Assembly: GCA_964406445.1 (NCBI GenBank)
Contig: CAYORU010000006.1
Coordinates: forward strand, 1 to 64,000
Direction of reading: 5' to 3'
Length of the DNA stretch: 64,000 nucleotides
Source: SG8-30 sp964406445
GTDB lineage: Bacteria > Pseudomonadota > Gammaproteobacteria > Steroidobacterales > Steroidobacteraceae
The position numbers and the translations under genes were made by a program. Under the pieces are notes generated by a model. The model saw only the letters and a program-made list of their open reading frames with translations. It was not told the origin of the DNA and made no database searches. Of this stretch, positions 9,181 through 19,687 are shown piece by piece (positions within the stretch are counted from its first letter, which is position 1; every line of letters begins with the position of its first letter).

Positions 9181-9987
9181 GTGACATCGACCGATCGCGA
9201 ATCTCGCGTCCGCCCGCCTGCGGTGGCGGGGCTCTTCTATCCGGACGACCCTTACGAACTGCGTGCCGTGCTCAGCGGCTATCTCGGGCGGGCGCCGCAG
9301 GCCACCGGCCGTCCCAAGGCGATCATCGTCCCGCACGCGGGCTACGTCTACTCGGGTCCCATCGCAGCCGCCGCCTACCGGGCCCTCGCCGCGGTCGCAT
9401 CCGGCATCGGGCGGGTCGTGCTCGCCGGTCCCAGCCACCGCATCCCGGTGCCCGGCATCGCGGTGCCGGAGGTGTCGGCCTTCGACACGCCGCTCGGTCG
9501 CGTCCCGCTCGACGAGGCGACGATCGCAGGGCTGCTCGAGCTGCCGGACGTGTACGCGACCAACCTGCCGCACCGCCTCGAGCACAGCCTGGAGGTGCAG
9601 CTTCCCTTCCTGCAGGCGACGCTGCCGCCCTTCTCGCTGGTGCCGCTGGCCGTCGGAGAGGCCACGCCGTCGGCCATGGCGGCGGTCTTCGACGCCTGCT
9701 GGGGCGGACCCGAGACACTCATCGTCGTGTCCTCCGACCTCAGCCACTACCGCGACTACGCCGGCGCGCGGGCGGTCGACGCGCGCACCGTCTCTGCGAT
9801 CCTGGAACGGCGAGACGACCTCGTCGACGAGCAGGCCTGCGGATGCCGCGTGCTGAACGGGTTCATGCGCGCGGTCAGCGCCCGTGGCCTGCGCGTCGCC
9901 GCACTCGACGTCCGAAACTCGGGCGATACCTCGGGCGATCGCAGCCGCGTGGTCGGCTACGGCGCCTTCGCGATCTACGGTGACTGA
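9181..9987 (+). CDS. amrB: AmmeMemoRadiSam system protein B (MEMO1 family)
   Basis: A 268-residue MEMO1-like protein. The GTG start is chosen because GGAGG lies 6 bases upstream and the protein then begins just before the conserved RPPAVAGLFYP. MEMO-family residues that line the active-site cleft are visible: VPHAGYVYSG, the HRLEHSLEVQLPFLQ stretch, and VVSSDLSHY. The fold is related to class III non-haem iron dioxygenases. Its C-terminal codons overlap the start of amrA. Together with amrS it forms the conserved AmmeMemoRadiSam unit. Confidence 0.9.
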   Translation: MTSTDRESRVRPPAVAGLFYPDDPYELRAVLSGYLGRAPQATGRPKAIIVPHAGYVYSGPIAAAAYRALAAVASGIGRVVLAGPSHRIPVPGIAVPEVSAFDTPLGRVPLDEATIAGLLELPDVYATNLPHRLEHSLEVQLPFLQATLPPFSLVPLAVGEATPSAMAAVFDACWGGPETLIVVSSDLSHYRDYAGARAVDARTVSAILERRDDLVDEQACGCRVLNGFMRAVSARGLRVAALDVRNSGDTSGDRSRVVGYGAFAIYGD

Positions 9988-10546
9988 GGGCGGCCTCCGG
10001 CAGCACTTGCTCCGCCTCGCGCGAGGCTCGATCGAGTCCGGCCTGAGGCGGGCCCGCCCCGCCGGCCTGCCGCCGCTCTCCGGCCTGCCCGCGGCCCTCG
10101 CCGCGCCGGGCGCGAGCTTCGTGACCCTGACCGCAAGCGGTGCGCTGCGCGGCTGCCGGGGCACGCTCGAGCCGAGGCAGCCGCTCGCGCACGACGTCTG
10201 GCGCAATGCCTGGGCGAGCGCCTTCGATGACCCGCGCTTCGGGCGGGTGCGGGCGGAGGAGCTCGCCGGCCTCGGCATCGCCGTCTCGCTGCTCTCGCGC
10301 CTCGAGCCCGTCATCGCGGTCACCGAGCAGGAACTGCTCGATTCGCTGGAGCCGGGGCGGCACGGCCTCGTCATCGCGCGAGGCGAGCGTCGCGCGACCT
10401 TCCTGCCGCAGGTCTGGGCCTCGATGTCCTCCCCGGCCGAGTTCCTCGCCGGGCTCCGTGAAAAGGCCGGCCTGCCGCGCAACTACTGGTCACCGTCGAT
10501 CGAGGCCTGGCGCTACACGGTCGAATCCTTCGCGGACCGGCACTGA
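9980..10546 (+). CDS. amrA: AmmeMemoRadiSam system protein A (AMMECR1 domain)
   Basis: A 188-residue AMMECR1-domain protein. The chosen start is the GTG at 9980, inside the last codons of amrB (8-base overlap). The AMMECR1 signature is FVTLTASGALRGCRGTLEP, followed by NAWASAFDDPRFGRV and a C-terminal FLPQVW...LREKAGLPRNYW. The human homologue is a disease-associated protein of unclear function. Overlap with amrB implies coupled translation. Confidence 0.9.
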   Translation: MTEGGLRQHLLRLARGSIESGLRRARPAGLPPLSGLPAALAAPGASFVTLTASGALRGCRGTLEPRQPLAHDVWRNAWASAFDDPRFGRVRAEELAGLGIAVSLLSRLEPVIAVTEQELLDSLEPGRHGLVIARGERRATFLPQVWASMSSPAEFLAGLREKAGLPRNYWSPSIEAWRYTVESFADRH

Positions 10547-10580
10547 CCGGCGCCGAGGGGGCCGCGCCGGCGCCGCGCGG

Positions 10581-10589
10581 TGCTAGCAT
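10581..10589 (+). promoter_or_regulatory. Extended -10 upstream of AI-2E transporter gene
   Basis: TGCTAGCAT lies 6 bases before the ATG at 10596. It matches an extended -10 (TGn followed by TANNAT). If used, the mRNA would begin at or very near the start codon. The same arrangement occurs in front of uvrD. Confidence 0.35.
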
Positions 10590-10595
10590 CGCCGG

Positions 10596-11705
10596 ATGTC
10601 CAAGGATCCAGCACCCTCGCCCTGGTTCGACGGCGACGCCGGCCTGTTCTACCGCAGGGTGTTCACGCTCGGCGCGGTCGCGGTGCTCGGCTACCTGCTT
10701 TACCGCATCGTGCAGCCCTTCCTCGAGCCGATCGCCTGGGCGGCGATCGTCGCGCTGCTGCTGAACCCGGCACAGGCGCGGCTAACCCGCCTGCTGCGCG
10801 ACCGCGCCAGCCTGGCGGCCCTGCTGCTGACGGTGGCCGTCCTGCTGCTGTTCATCGGCCCGTTGTCGGCGCTCACGGTGGCCTTCGCCACGCAGGCCCA
10901 GGAGCTGGCGTCGATGGTCGCAGGCGCGATCCAGCGGGTGCGCGGGCAGAGCATGGCGGACCTGCTGTCGCACCCGATGCTCGAGGGAATCGTCAACTTC
11001 GCCCAGCAGTTGCTGCCGGTCGACGCCGCGCGGCTGCAGGGCATCGCGCTCGACAGCGTCAAGGCACTGCTGGAGCGCCTCGCGGGACTCGGCGGAACCG
11101 CCTTCTTCGGCGCGGTCGGCACGGTGCTGTCCTTCACGGTCATGATCTTCATCCTGTTCTTCGCCCTGCGTGACGGCGGCGCCATGGCGCGCGGGGCCTT
11201 CGCCTTCGTGCCGCTCTCGGAGGAGCGCAAGGCCGAGCTCGCGCTGAGGATGAAGCGGGTGATCCGCGCCGTCGTGCTCGGCACCATCGTGACCGCGATG
11301 GTCCAGGGCACGCTGCTCGGGATCGGATTCGCGATAGCGGGGCTGCCCGCGCCGGTGGTGTTCGGCGTGGTCGGCGCCGTGCTGTCGGTGGTGCCCTTCG
11401 GCGGCACGGCGCTCGTGTGGGTGCCCGGCGCGGCATGGCTGCTGTTCTCGGGCGACTACGGGCACGGCTTGTTCCTCGGCGCCTGGGGCGTCCTCGTCGT
11501 CTCGTCGGTGGACAATTTCCTCAAGCCCCTGCTGATCGGCGGCCAGGGCGCGGTGCCGACGCTCGCGGTCTTCATCGGCGTGCTGGGCGGGCTCGCGGCC
11601 TTCGGTCTCGTCGGGATGTTCGTCGGCCCGGTGGTGATCGCGCTGGCGCTCGTGCTGCTGCGGTTCGCCGCGCCAGGGCGCCCCGCCGAGCCGCGCTCCT
11701 CCTGA
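10596..11705 (+). CDS. AI-2E family (PF01594) transporter
   Basis: A 369-residue polytopic membrane protein of the AI-2E/PerM family. About seven to eight hydrophobic segments are evident, including LLLTVAVLLLFIGPLSALTV, then TVMIFILFFALRDG and the C-terminal IGVLGGLAAFGLVGMFVGPV. The GxxGxxxGPV motif near the end is typical of the family. Members export small molecules or ions, and autoinducer-2 transport holds for only some, so the substrate is unknown. The gene appears to be transcribed alone from a -10 just upstream. Confidence 0.82.
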   Translation: MSKDPAPSPWFDGDAGLFYRRVFTLGAVAVLGYLLYRIVQPFLEPIAWAAIVALLLNPAQARLTRLLRDRASLAALLLTVAVLLLFIGPLSALTVAFATQAQELASMVAGAIQRVRGQSMADLLSHPMLEGIVNFAQQLLPVDAARLQGIALDSVKALLERLAGLGGTAFFGAVGTVLSFTVMIFILFFALRDGGAMARGAFAFVPLSEERKAELALRMKRVIRAVVLGTIVTAMVQGTLLGIGFAIAGLPAPVVFGVVGAVLSVVPFGGTALVWVPGAAWLLFSGDYGHGLFLGAWGVLVVSSVDNFLKPLLIGGQGAVPTLAVFIGVLGGLAAFGLVGMFVGPVVIALALVLLRFAAPGRPAEPRSS

Positions 11706-11725
11706 GCCGCGGCCGGCCCCGCGCT

Positions 11726-11734
11726 TGCTAGAAT
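11726..11734 (+). promoter_or_regulatory. Extended -10 of uvrD
   Basis: TGCTAGAAT at 11726-11734 ends 9 bases before the uvrD ATG at 11744. A start site about 7 bases downstream of the -10 would leave almost no 5' leader. No -35 is obvious, which is normal for extended -10 promoters. Confidence 0.4.
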
Positions 11735-11743
11735 GCGCGGCCC

Positions 11744-13978
<2,235 letters not shown>

Positions 13979-13984
13979 CCACTC

Positions 13985-14473
13985 GTGCATGCGGCGCGGC
14001 CGGAATACGGGCGTTACGGTTGTCTTGGCTGAGCCTTGCGCGCAGGCGGGATCCAACGTAATCGGCTGAGTCGGTCGTGCCTGCGCCGCGGTCGGGATCC
14101 GGCTGGGGGGCACTCCTCGCCTCGCTGCTCCGGAAGTAGGGGACATTCCCTTCTTCCCTTCCCGTATTGCGGCGAGCACCTGCCAAGTGGCTCGGAAGGG
14201 AAGAAGGGAATGTCCCCTACTTCCCTCCGCTGATCCGCTCGGCTGCGGGGCCCCCCGCCACCTCGGCCGCGGCACGAAACGCTACCGCCGACTCGGGCAG
14301 TGCCAAATCGGGCGTAGCCTCTCTGCGCGCGGGCGAGGTGGCCAGGGCCACCCGGAGCGAGCGCGTAAGTTCCGACTGCGCGAGCGAAGTGGTGGCCCAG
14401 GCCGGATCCCGCCCGCGCGCAAGGCTCAGCCACGACAACCGTTACGCCCGGATCCCGGCCGCGGCGCAGGCAC
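13985..14473. repeat. MITE-like element with 71-base inverted ends
   Basis: Bases 13985-14055, starting GTGCATGCGGCGCGGCCG, match the reverse complement of 14403-14473 at about 63 of 71 positions. The shared core is GGTTGTC.TGGCTGAGCCTTGCGCGC. A third, truncated copy in the left orientation spans 14077-14102 with one mismatch. The 489-base element has no coding capacity and encloses the perfect 31-base palindrome. It resembles a miniature inverted-repeat element or a cluster of REP-type units. No target-site duplication was established. Confidence 0.6.
14132..14224. repeat. Perfect 31-base inverted repeat, GGGGACATTCCC family
   Basis: The left arm (14132-14162) is the exact reverse complement of the right arm (14194-14224), separated by 31 bases. 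The arm contains the core GGGGACATTCCC followed by a pyrimidine tract TTCTTCCCTTCC. The same core recurs as an inverted pair at 57359-57443. RNA from here would form a long stable hairpin. Similar GGGGACA palindromes are associated with REP-associated tyrosine transposases in other gammaproteobacteria; that link is an inference. Confidence 0.75.
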
Positions 14474-14551
14474 CCGCCGACACGGGCTCCACCGCCGGAT
14501 GGCGCCGACCTCCTCGACACGCGCCGCTATCCGCTGCCGTCCGTTTGCGCC

Positions 14552-14557
14552 TAGAAT
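14552..14557 (+). promoter_or_regulatory. -10 of trkA
   Basis: TAGAAT at 14552-14557 lies 44 bases upstream of the trkA GTG, allowing a leader of about 38 bases. The hexamer matches the -10 seen before uvrD. No convincing -35 is visible. Confidence 0.35.
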
Positions 14558-14601
14558 CCGCGGGTCTTCGCACCGGCCGCCGCGACCCAGACAGGCACCC
14601 C

Positions 14602-15975
14602 GTGAAAATCATCATCCTCGGCGCAGGCCAGGTCGGCCGGACCGCGGCCGAGCAGCTGTCGCGGGAACAGGTGAACGACGTCACCGTCGTCGACACCCGC
14701 GACGCGATCCTGCGCGACCTGCAGGACCGCCTCGACATCCGCACCGTCTCCGGCAACGCCGCCCAGCCGTCGGTCCTCGAGGCCGCCGGCGGCGCCGACG
14801 CCGACATGGTCGTCGCGCTGACCAACAGCGACGAAGTGAACATGATCGCCTGCCAGATCGCGCACTCCCTGTTCGGCACGCCGACCAAGATCGCGCGGGT
14901 CCGCTCCGTCGACTTCAGCAGCAGGCCGCGCCTGTTCGAGGAGGGCGGGCTGCACGTCGACGTCATGATCAGCCCCGAGCAGCTGGTCACCGACCACGTC
15001 GGCCGGCTGATCCGCTATCCCGGCGCGCTGCAGGTGCTCGATTTCGCCGACGGCCGGGTGCAGCTCGTGGGCGTGCGCGCCGTCAGCGGCGGACAGCTGG
15101 TCGGGCACGAGCTGCGCGAGCTGCGCGACCACATCCCGAAGCGGGACGCGCGCGTCGCCGCCATCTACCGCGCCGGCCGCAGCGTGCAGCCCGAGGGCGA
15201 CACCGTCATCGAGGACGGCGACGAGGTCTTCTTCATCGCGGCGCGCGAGGACATCGGCGCGATGATGAAGGAGCTCAGGACCCAGGAGGACCCCGCGCGG
15301 CGCGTGGTGATCGCCGGCGCCGGCAACATCGGCTTCCGCCTCGCCCGCTCGCTCGAGGAGCAGAACCAGGTCAAGCTGATCGACCGCGACCCCGCCGCGG
15401 CGCGCCGCGCCGCGGAGCGCCTCAAGCGCACGCTTGTCCTGACCGGCGACGCCGCGGACGAGGAGCTGCTGCTCGAGGAGAACATCGACGACGCGGACGT
15501 GTTCGTGTCGCTGACCAACGCCGAGGAGGCCAACATCCTCTCGGCCATGCTCGCCAAGCGCCTCGGCGCGCACCGCGTGATGGCGCTGATCAACAAGCCG
15601 TCCTATGCCGAGCTCATGGAGGGCGGCACGATCGACGTGGCGATCTCCCCGCAGACCATCACCATCGGCGCGCTGCTCGCGCACGTGCGCCGCGGCGACG
15701 TGGTGCGCGTGCATTCGCTGCGCCGCGGCGCCGCCGAGGCGATGGAGGCGATCGTGCACGGCGACTCGCGCAGCTCGCCCATCGTGGGGCGCACCATCGA
15801 GCAGGTCACGCTGCCCGGCGGCGCGACCATCGGCGCCATCGTCCGCGGGGACGAAGTGATCATGGCGCACCACGACACCATGATCCACGCCGACGACCAC
15901 GTCATCCTCTTCCTCAGCGACCGCCGCCACGTGGAGGCGCTCGGGCGCCTGTTCCAGGCCGGGGCGCGCGCCTGA
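14602..15975 (+). CDS. trkA: Trk system potassium uptake regulator TrkA
   Basis: A 457-residue cytoplasmic NAD-binding regulator that gates the TrkH potassium channel. The GTG start gives the canonical N-terminus MKIIILGAGQVGRT. It has two RCK halves, each with a Rossmann fold (GAGQVGRT at the start and GAGNIGFRLARSLEE near residue 235) and a following TrkA-C domain. The length matches E. coli TrkA (458). It is 16 bases upstream of trkH and clearly operonic with it. Confidence 0.94.
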   Translation: MKIIILGAGQVGRTAAEQLSREQVNDVTVVDTRDAILRDLQDRLDIRTVSGNAAQPSVLEAAGGADADMVVALTNSDEVNMIACQIAHSLFGTPTKIARVRSVDFSSRPRLFEEGGLHVDVMISPEQLVTDHVGRLIRYPGALQVLDFADGRVQLVGVRAVSGGQLVGHELRELRDHIPKRDARVAAIYRAGRSVQPEGDTVIEDGDEVFFIAAREDIGAMMKELRTQEDPARRVVIAGAGNIGFRLARSLEEQNQVKLIDRDPAAARRAAERLKRTLVLTGDAADEELLLEENIDDADVFVSLTNAEEANILSAMLAKRLGAHRVMALINKPSYAELMEGGTIDVAISPQTITIGALLAHVRRGDVVRVHSLRRGAAEAMEAIVHGDSRSSPIVGRTIEQVTLPGGATIGAIVRGDEVIMAHHDTMIHADDHVILFLSDRRHVEALGRLFQAGARA

Positions 15976-15991
15976 CCCGCGGGGACGGACG

Positions 15992-17443
15992 ATGAACCTG
16001 CGGATGGTGCAGCGCATCCTGGGCCTGATGCTGCTGCTGTTCAGCCTGACGATGCTGCCGCCGATCGGGGTGTCGTTCTTCTACGGCGACGGGCACTGGT
16101 ATCCGTTCGCGGCCGCCTTCCTGATCATCGCGACCATCGGCGCGGTGCTGTACCTGCCGGTGCGCAAGGAGCAGCGCGACCTGAGGCTTCGCGACGGGTT
16201 CCTGATCGTGGCCATGTTCTGGGTCTGCCTCGGCATCGCCGGCGCCACGCCGTTCCTCGTGAGCGATGTGCCGGTCATGAGCTTCACCGACGCGGTCTTC
16301 GAGGCAGTGTCCGGCTTCAGCACCACCGGCGCCACCGTGATCACCGGGCTCGACTACCTGCCCCGGTCGATCCTCTACTACCGGCAGCAGATCCAGTGGT
16401 TCGGCGGGATGAGCATCATCGTGCTCGCCGTCGCGCTGATGCCGGTGCTCGGCATCGGCGGGATGTCGCTCTACAAGGCCGAGACCCCCGGCCCTATCAA
16501 GGACCAGAAGCTCACGCCGCGCATCGCCCAGACGGCCCGGGCGCTGTGGAGCGTGTACCTGCTGCTCACGCTGCTGTGCGCCCTCGGCTACTGGCTCGCC
16601 GGCATGATGCCTTTCGACGCGATCGCCCACGCGTTCACCACGGTCTCGACCGGCGGGTTCTCGCCCTACGACGCCAGCATGACGCACTTCGACAGCGTGG
16701 CGATCGACGCCGTCGCAACGGTGTTCATGTTCCTCGGCGGGGCGAGCTTCGCCCTGCACTACACCTTCTTTCGCACGCGCAATGCCGGGGCCTACTGGCG
16801 CGAGCCGGAGTTCATGGCCTACCTGTGGCTGATCCTCGCCATCATCGCGGGCACCACGGTCTATCTCTGGCTCACCCAGCACATCGGGCATCCGCTGGAG
16901 GCACTGCGCTACGCGAGCTTCCAGGTGGTCTCGCTGCACACCGGCACCGGCTTCGTCACCGACGACTTCGCCGCCTGGCCGGGCGCGCTGCCGGCGATGC
17001 TGATGCTGATCTCCTTCATCAGCGGATGCGCCGGCGGCACCACGGGCGGCATGAAGGTGATCCGCTGGCTGATCGTCGTGAAGCAGGGCGCCGCGCAGCT
17101 GCGCCAGCTCGTCCATCCGAATGCCGAGATCCCGGTCAAGCTGGCCGGGCGCCCGGTGCCTATCCGGGTGATCAGCGGGGTGGCGGGCTTCTTCGCGGTG
17201 TACTTCGTCGTCTTCGGGGCCATGATGATGATGCTCATGACCCTCGGCCTGGACCAGGTGACCGCCTGGTCGGCGGTGGCCGCCACCCTCAACAACGTGG
17301 GCCCGGGCCTGGGCGACGTCGCGGTGCATTACCGCGACATCCCGGATGCCGCGAAGTGGGTGTGCATCGTCGCCATGCTGATGGGGCGGCTCGAGGTCTT
17401 CGCGCTGCTGCTGCTGTTCACGCCAGAGTTCTGGCGGCGGTAG
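15992..17443 (+). CDS. trkH: Potassium uptake channel subunit TrkH
   Basis: A 483-residue membrane protein with about ten to twelve hydrophobic segments. It shows the TrkH pore-loop features FEAVSGFSTTGATV, AFTTVSTGGFSPYDAS and SLHTGTGFVTDDF, in which Gly residues line the selectivity filter, and the late SGCAGGTTGGMKVIR. It takes up potassium driven by the membrane potential under TrkA control. It is followed by a TPR gene only 8 bases later, so the transcript may continue into the TRAP permease genes. Confidence 0.94.
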   Translation: MNLRMVQRILGLMLLLFSLTMLPPIGVSFFYGDGHWYPFAAAFLIIATIGAVLYLPVRKEQRDLRLRDGFLIVAMFWVCLGIAGATPFLVSDVPVMSFTDAVFEAVSGFSTTGATVITGLDYLPRSILYYRQQIQWFGGMSIIVLAVALMPVLGIGGMSLYKAETPGPIKDQKLTPRIAQTARALWSVYLLLTLLCALGYWLAGMMPFDAIAHAFTTVSTGGFSPYDASMTHFDSVAIDAVATVFMFLGGASFALHYTFFRTRNAGAYWREPEFMAYLWLILAIIAGTTVYLWLTQHIGHPLEALRYASFQVVSLHTGTGFVTDDFAAWPGALPAMLMLISFISGCAGGTTGGMKVIRWLIVVKQGAAQLRQLVHPNAEIPVKLAGRPVPIRVISGVAGFFAVYFVVFGAMMMMLMTLGLDQVTAWSAVAATLNNVGPGLGDVAVHYRDIPDAAKWVCIVAMLMGRLEVFALLLLFTPEFWRR

Positions 17444-17451
17444 GCGGCCCG

Positions 17452-17778
17452 GTGGCACTGCGCGACAGTCTCGAGCTCATGCTGCAGCGCGGCCAGGACT
17501 CGCCGCTGCTGCGGTTCTCGCTCGGCGGCGAGTGCCTGAAGGCGGGCGACTATGTCGCCGCGGTGGACCACCTGCGTCGCGCGGTGGAGGCGAATCCCGG
17601 CTACTCGGCTGCGTGGAAGCTGCTCGGCCAGGCGCACGCCTCGGCCGGCAACCCGGCGCGTGCCGCGACGGTCTTCGAGCAGGGCATCGCCGCCGCCGAG
17701 GCGAACGGCGACCTTCAGGCCGCGAAGGAGATGCGCGTCTTCCTGAAGCGCCTCGGCAAGGTCCCCGGCCATGGCTGA
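17452..17778 (+). CDS. Small TPR-repeat protein
   Basis: A 108-residue soluble protein starting at GTG, 8 bases after trkH. Two TPR-like helical pairs are visible (SLGGECLKAGDYVAAVDHL and LLGQAHASAGNPARAATVF), so it is probably a protein-interaction adaptor. It overlaps the next gene, the TRAP small permease, by 8 bases. There is no specific function to assign. Its position makes it a physical link between the potassium and TRAP genes. Confidence 0.7.
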   Translation: MALRDSLELMLQRGQDSPLLRFSLGGECLKAGDYVAAVDHLRRAVEANPGYSAAWKLLGQAHASAGNPARAATVFEQGIAAAEANGDLQAAKEMRVFLKRLGKVPGHG

Positions 17779-18307
17779 GGGCGCGGCAACGGGCGCCAGC
17801 GCGGTGCGCATCGCGCGGGCCCTGGACGCGATCGCGGGCGCGACCGGTCGTGCGGTCGCCTGGCTGACGCTGCTGATGGTGATCGCCACCGTCGCGGTCG
17901 TGGTGCTGCGCTACGGCTTCGGCATCGGCCTGATCTGGCTCCAGGAATCGGTGACCTGGATGCACGCCGCGGTGTTCATGCTCGGCGCGGCGTGGACGCT
18001 CAAGGAGGATGGCCACGTCCGCGTGGACGTCCTCTACCGTGGCTTCAGCAGCCGTGGCAAGGCGGTCGTCGACCTCGCCGGCACGCTGTTCCTGCTGCTG
18101 CCGACCTGCGCCTACCTGCTCTACGAAAGCCTGCCGTACGTCGCGAGCTCGTGGCGGGTGCTGGAGCGTTCGCGCGAGGCGGGCGGCCTGCCCGCGCTCT
18201 ATCTCCTGAAGACCGTCATCCCGGCGATGGCGGCGCTCCTGATGCTCCAGGGCGTCGCGGAAGCGTTGCGTGCGCTGTCCCGGCTCCGCCAGCGGGACGG
18301 GGGCTGA
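17771..18307 (+). CDS. dctQ: TRAP transporter small permease subunit (DctQ)
   Basis: A 178-residue protein with four hydrophobic segments, the DctQ arrangement. The family motif near residues 50-60 is LIWLQESVTWMHAAVFMLG, in which Trp and Glu are conserved. It forms the membrane complex with DctM and receives solute from a periplasmic DctP protein. There is no dctP gene next to it; the nearest DctP-type gene is about 8.8 kb away at 28476-29573 on the opposite strand. Confidence 0.88.
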   Translation: MAEGAATGASAVRIARALDAIAGATGRAVAWLTLLMVIATVAVVVLRYGFGIGLIWLQESVTWMHAAVFMLGAAWTLKEDGHVRVDVLYRGFSSRGKAVVDLAGTLFLLLPTCAYLLYESLPYVASSWRVLERSREAGGLPALYLLKTVIPAMAALLMLQGVAEALRALSRLRQRDGG

Positions 18308-18310
18308 GCC

Positions 18311-19687
18311 GTGGAGTGGCTGTCGCTCGTCCTGTTCGTGCTGATCGTGCTGGCGTTGCTCGCGGGCTACCCGGTGGCGTTCACGCTGGCCGGCGTCTCG
18401 CTGATGTTCGCGACGCTCGCGGCCGCCTTCGGGGCCTTCGACCTGGTCTACCTGGAGGCCTTGCCGAGCCGCGTGTTCGGCACCATGAACAACGACACGC
18501 TGGTCGCCGTGCCGCTCTTCGTGTTCATGGGGCTCGTGCTGGAACGCGCGCGGATCGCCGACGAGCTGCTCGAGACCCTGGGCCTCGTGTTCGGCCGCCT
18601 GCGTGGCGGCCTCGCGGTTTCGGTGATCGTGGTGGGGACGCTTCTCGCAGCCAGCACCGGCATCGTCGGCGCCACCGTGGTCACGATGGGCCTGCTGTCG
18701 CTGCCGGTGATGCTGCGGCACGGCTACGACCGGCGGGTCGCGACCGGCACGATCTGCGCTTCGGGCACGCTGGGGCAGATCATCCCGCCCTCCATCATCC
18801 TCGTGCTGCTCGGGGACGTGCTCTCCGGCGCCTACCAGCAGGCGCAGCTGAGGATGGGGATCTTCTCGCCCAAGACGGTCTCGGTCGGCGAGCTGTTCGT
18901 CGGCGCGCTGCTGCCGGGCCTGCTGCTGGTGGGGCTGTACATCGCGTACGTGCTGGCGCTGGCGTGGCTCAAGCCGGCGACGATGCCGGCCCTCGAGGCG
19001 AAGGAGCTGCGCGAATCGCCCGCGGCCCTGGCGGCTCGGCTGCTGCGCGCGCTCGTGATGCCGCTCGTGCTGATCCTGGCGGTGCTCGGGTCGATCCTCG
19101 CCGGCTACGCGACGCCGACCGAGGCGGCCGCGGTCGGGGCCGGGGGCGCGCTCTCGCTCGCGCTGCTGCGCCGCTCGCTCGACCTCCCGCGCCTTCGCGA
19201 GATCATGCGGGGCACCGTCCGGTTGTCGGCGATGGTGTTCCTGATCCTGATCGGCGCCTCGGTGTTCTCGCTGGTTTTCCGGGGCCTCGGCGGGGACGAT
19301 CTCATGCACGAGCTGCTCGGCAGTCTTCCGGGCGGCGTGTTCGGCGCGATGCTGGTGACCATGCTGGTGCTGTTCCTGCTCGGCTTCATCATCGACTTCA
19401 TCGAGATCACCTACATCGTCGTGCCGATCGTCGCGCCGGTGCTGCTCGCGATGGGCGTGGACCCGGTCTGGCTCGGCGTGATGATCGCGCTGAACCTGCA
19501 GACGTCCTTCCTGACGCCGCCCTTCGGCTTCGCGCTGTTCTACCTGCGCGGCGTGGCGCCTGCCGAAGTGCGCTCGAGCGAGATCTACCGCGGTGCGATC
19601 CCCTTCGTGCTGCTGCAGCTCGCCATGCTCGCCGTGCTGGCGCTGTGGCCCCAGCTCGCGACCTGGCTGCCGGCCAGGATCTACTGA
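18311..19687 (+). CDS. dctM: TRAP transporter large permease subunit (DctM)
   Basis: A 458-residue, roughly 12-segment sodium-driven permease. Family signatures include ASTGIVGATVVTMGLLSLP, then GTICASGTLGQIIPPSIILV and YATPTEAAAVGAGGAL. The C-terminal NLQTSFLTPPFGFALFYLRG is typical of DctM. The GTG start is 3 bases after dctQ. Its stop overlaps the convergent HDOD gene by 7 bases, so the two transcripts collide here. Confidence 0.92.
   Translation: MEWLSLVLFVLIVLALLAGYPVAFTLAGVSLMFATLAAAFGAFDLVYLEALPSRVFGTMNNDTLVAVPLFVFMGLVLERARIADELLETLGLVFGRLRGGLAVSVIVVGTLLAASTGIVGATVVTMGLLSLPVMLRHGYDRRVATGTICASGTLGQIIPPSIILVLLGDVLSGAYQQAQLRMGIFSPKTVSVGELFVGALLPGLLLVGLYIAYVLALAWLKPATMPALEAKELRESPAALAARLLRALVMPLVLILAVLGSILAGYATPTEAAAVGAGGALSLALLRRSLDLPRLREIMRGTVRLSAMVFLILIGASVFSLVFRGLGGDDLMHELLGSLPGGVFGAMLVTMLVLFLLGFIIDFIEITYIVVPIVAPVLLAMGVDPVWLGVMIALNLQTSFLTPPFGFALFYLRGVAPAEVRSSEIYRGAIPFVLLQLAMLAVLALWPQLATWLPARIY

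Larger units (their letters stand above)
13979..14601. other. Gene-free repeat region between uvrD and trkA
   Basis: No credible gene is present; open frames here are GC-driven and lack family signals. The stretch holds an imperfect long inverted repeat (outer arms 13985-14055 and 14403-14473), a truncated third copy at 14077-14102, and a perfect 31-base inverted repeat at 14132-14162 and 14194-14224. The trkA promoter lies at its right edge. Confidence 0.75.

Noticed and set aside
14187..15995. Second plus-strand frame covering trkA
   Set aside because: It is the +1 shadow of trkA. Its Arg-rich composition and lack of motifs mark it as non-coding.
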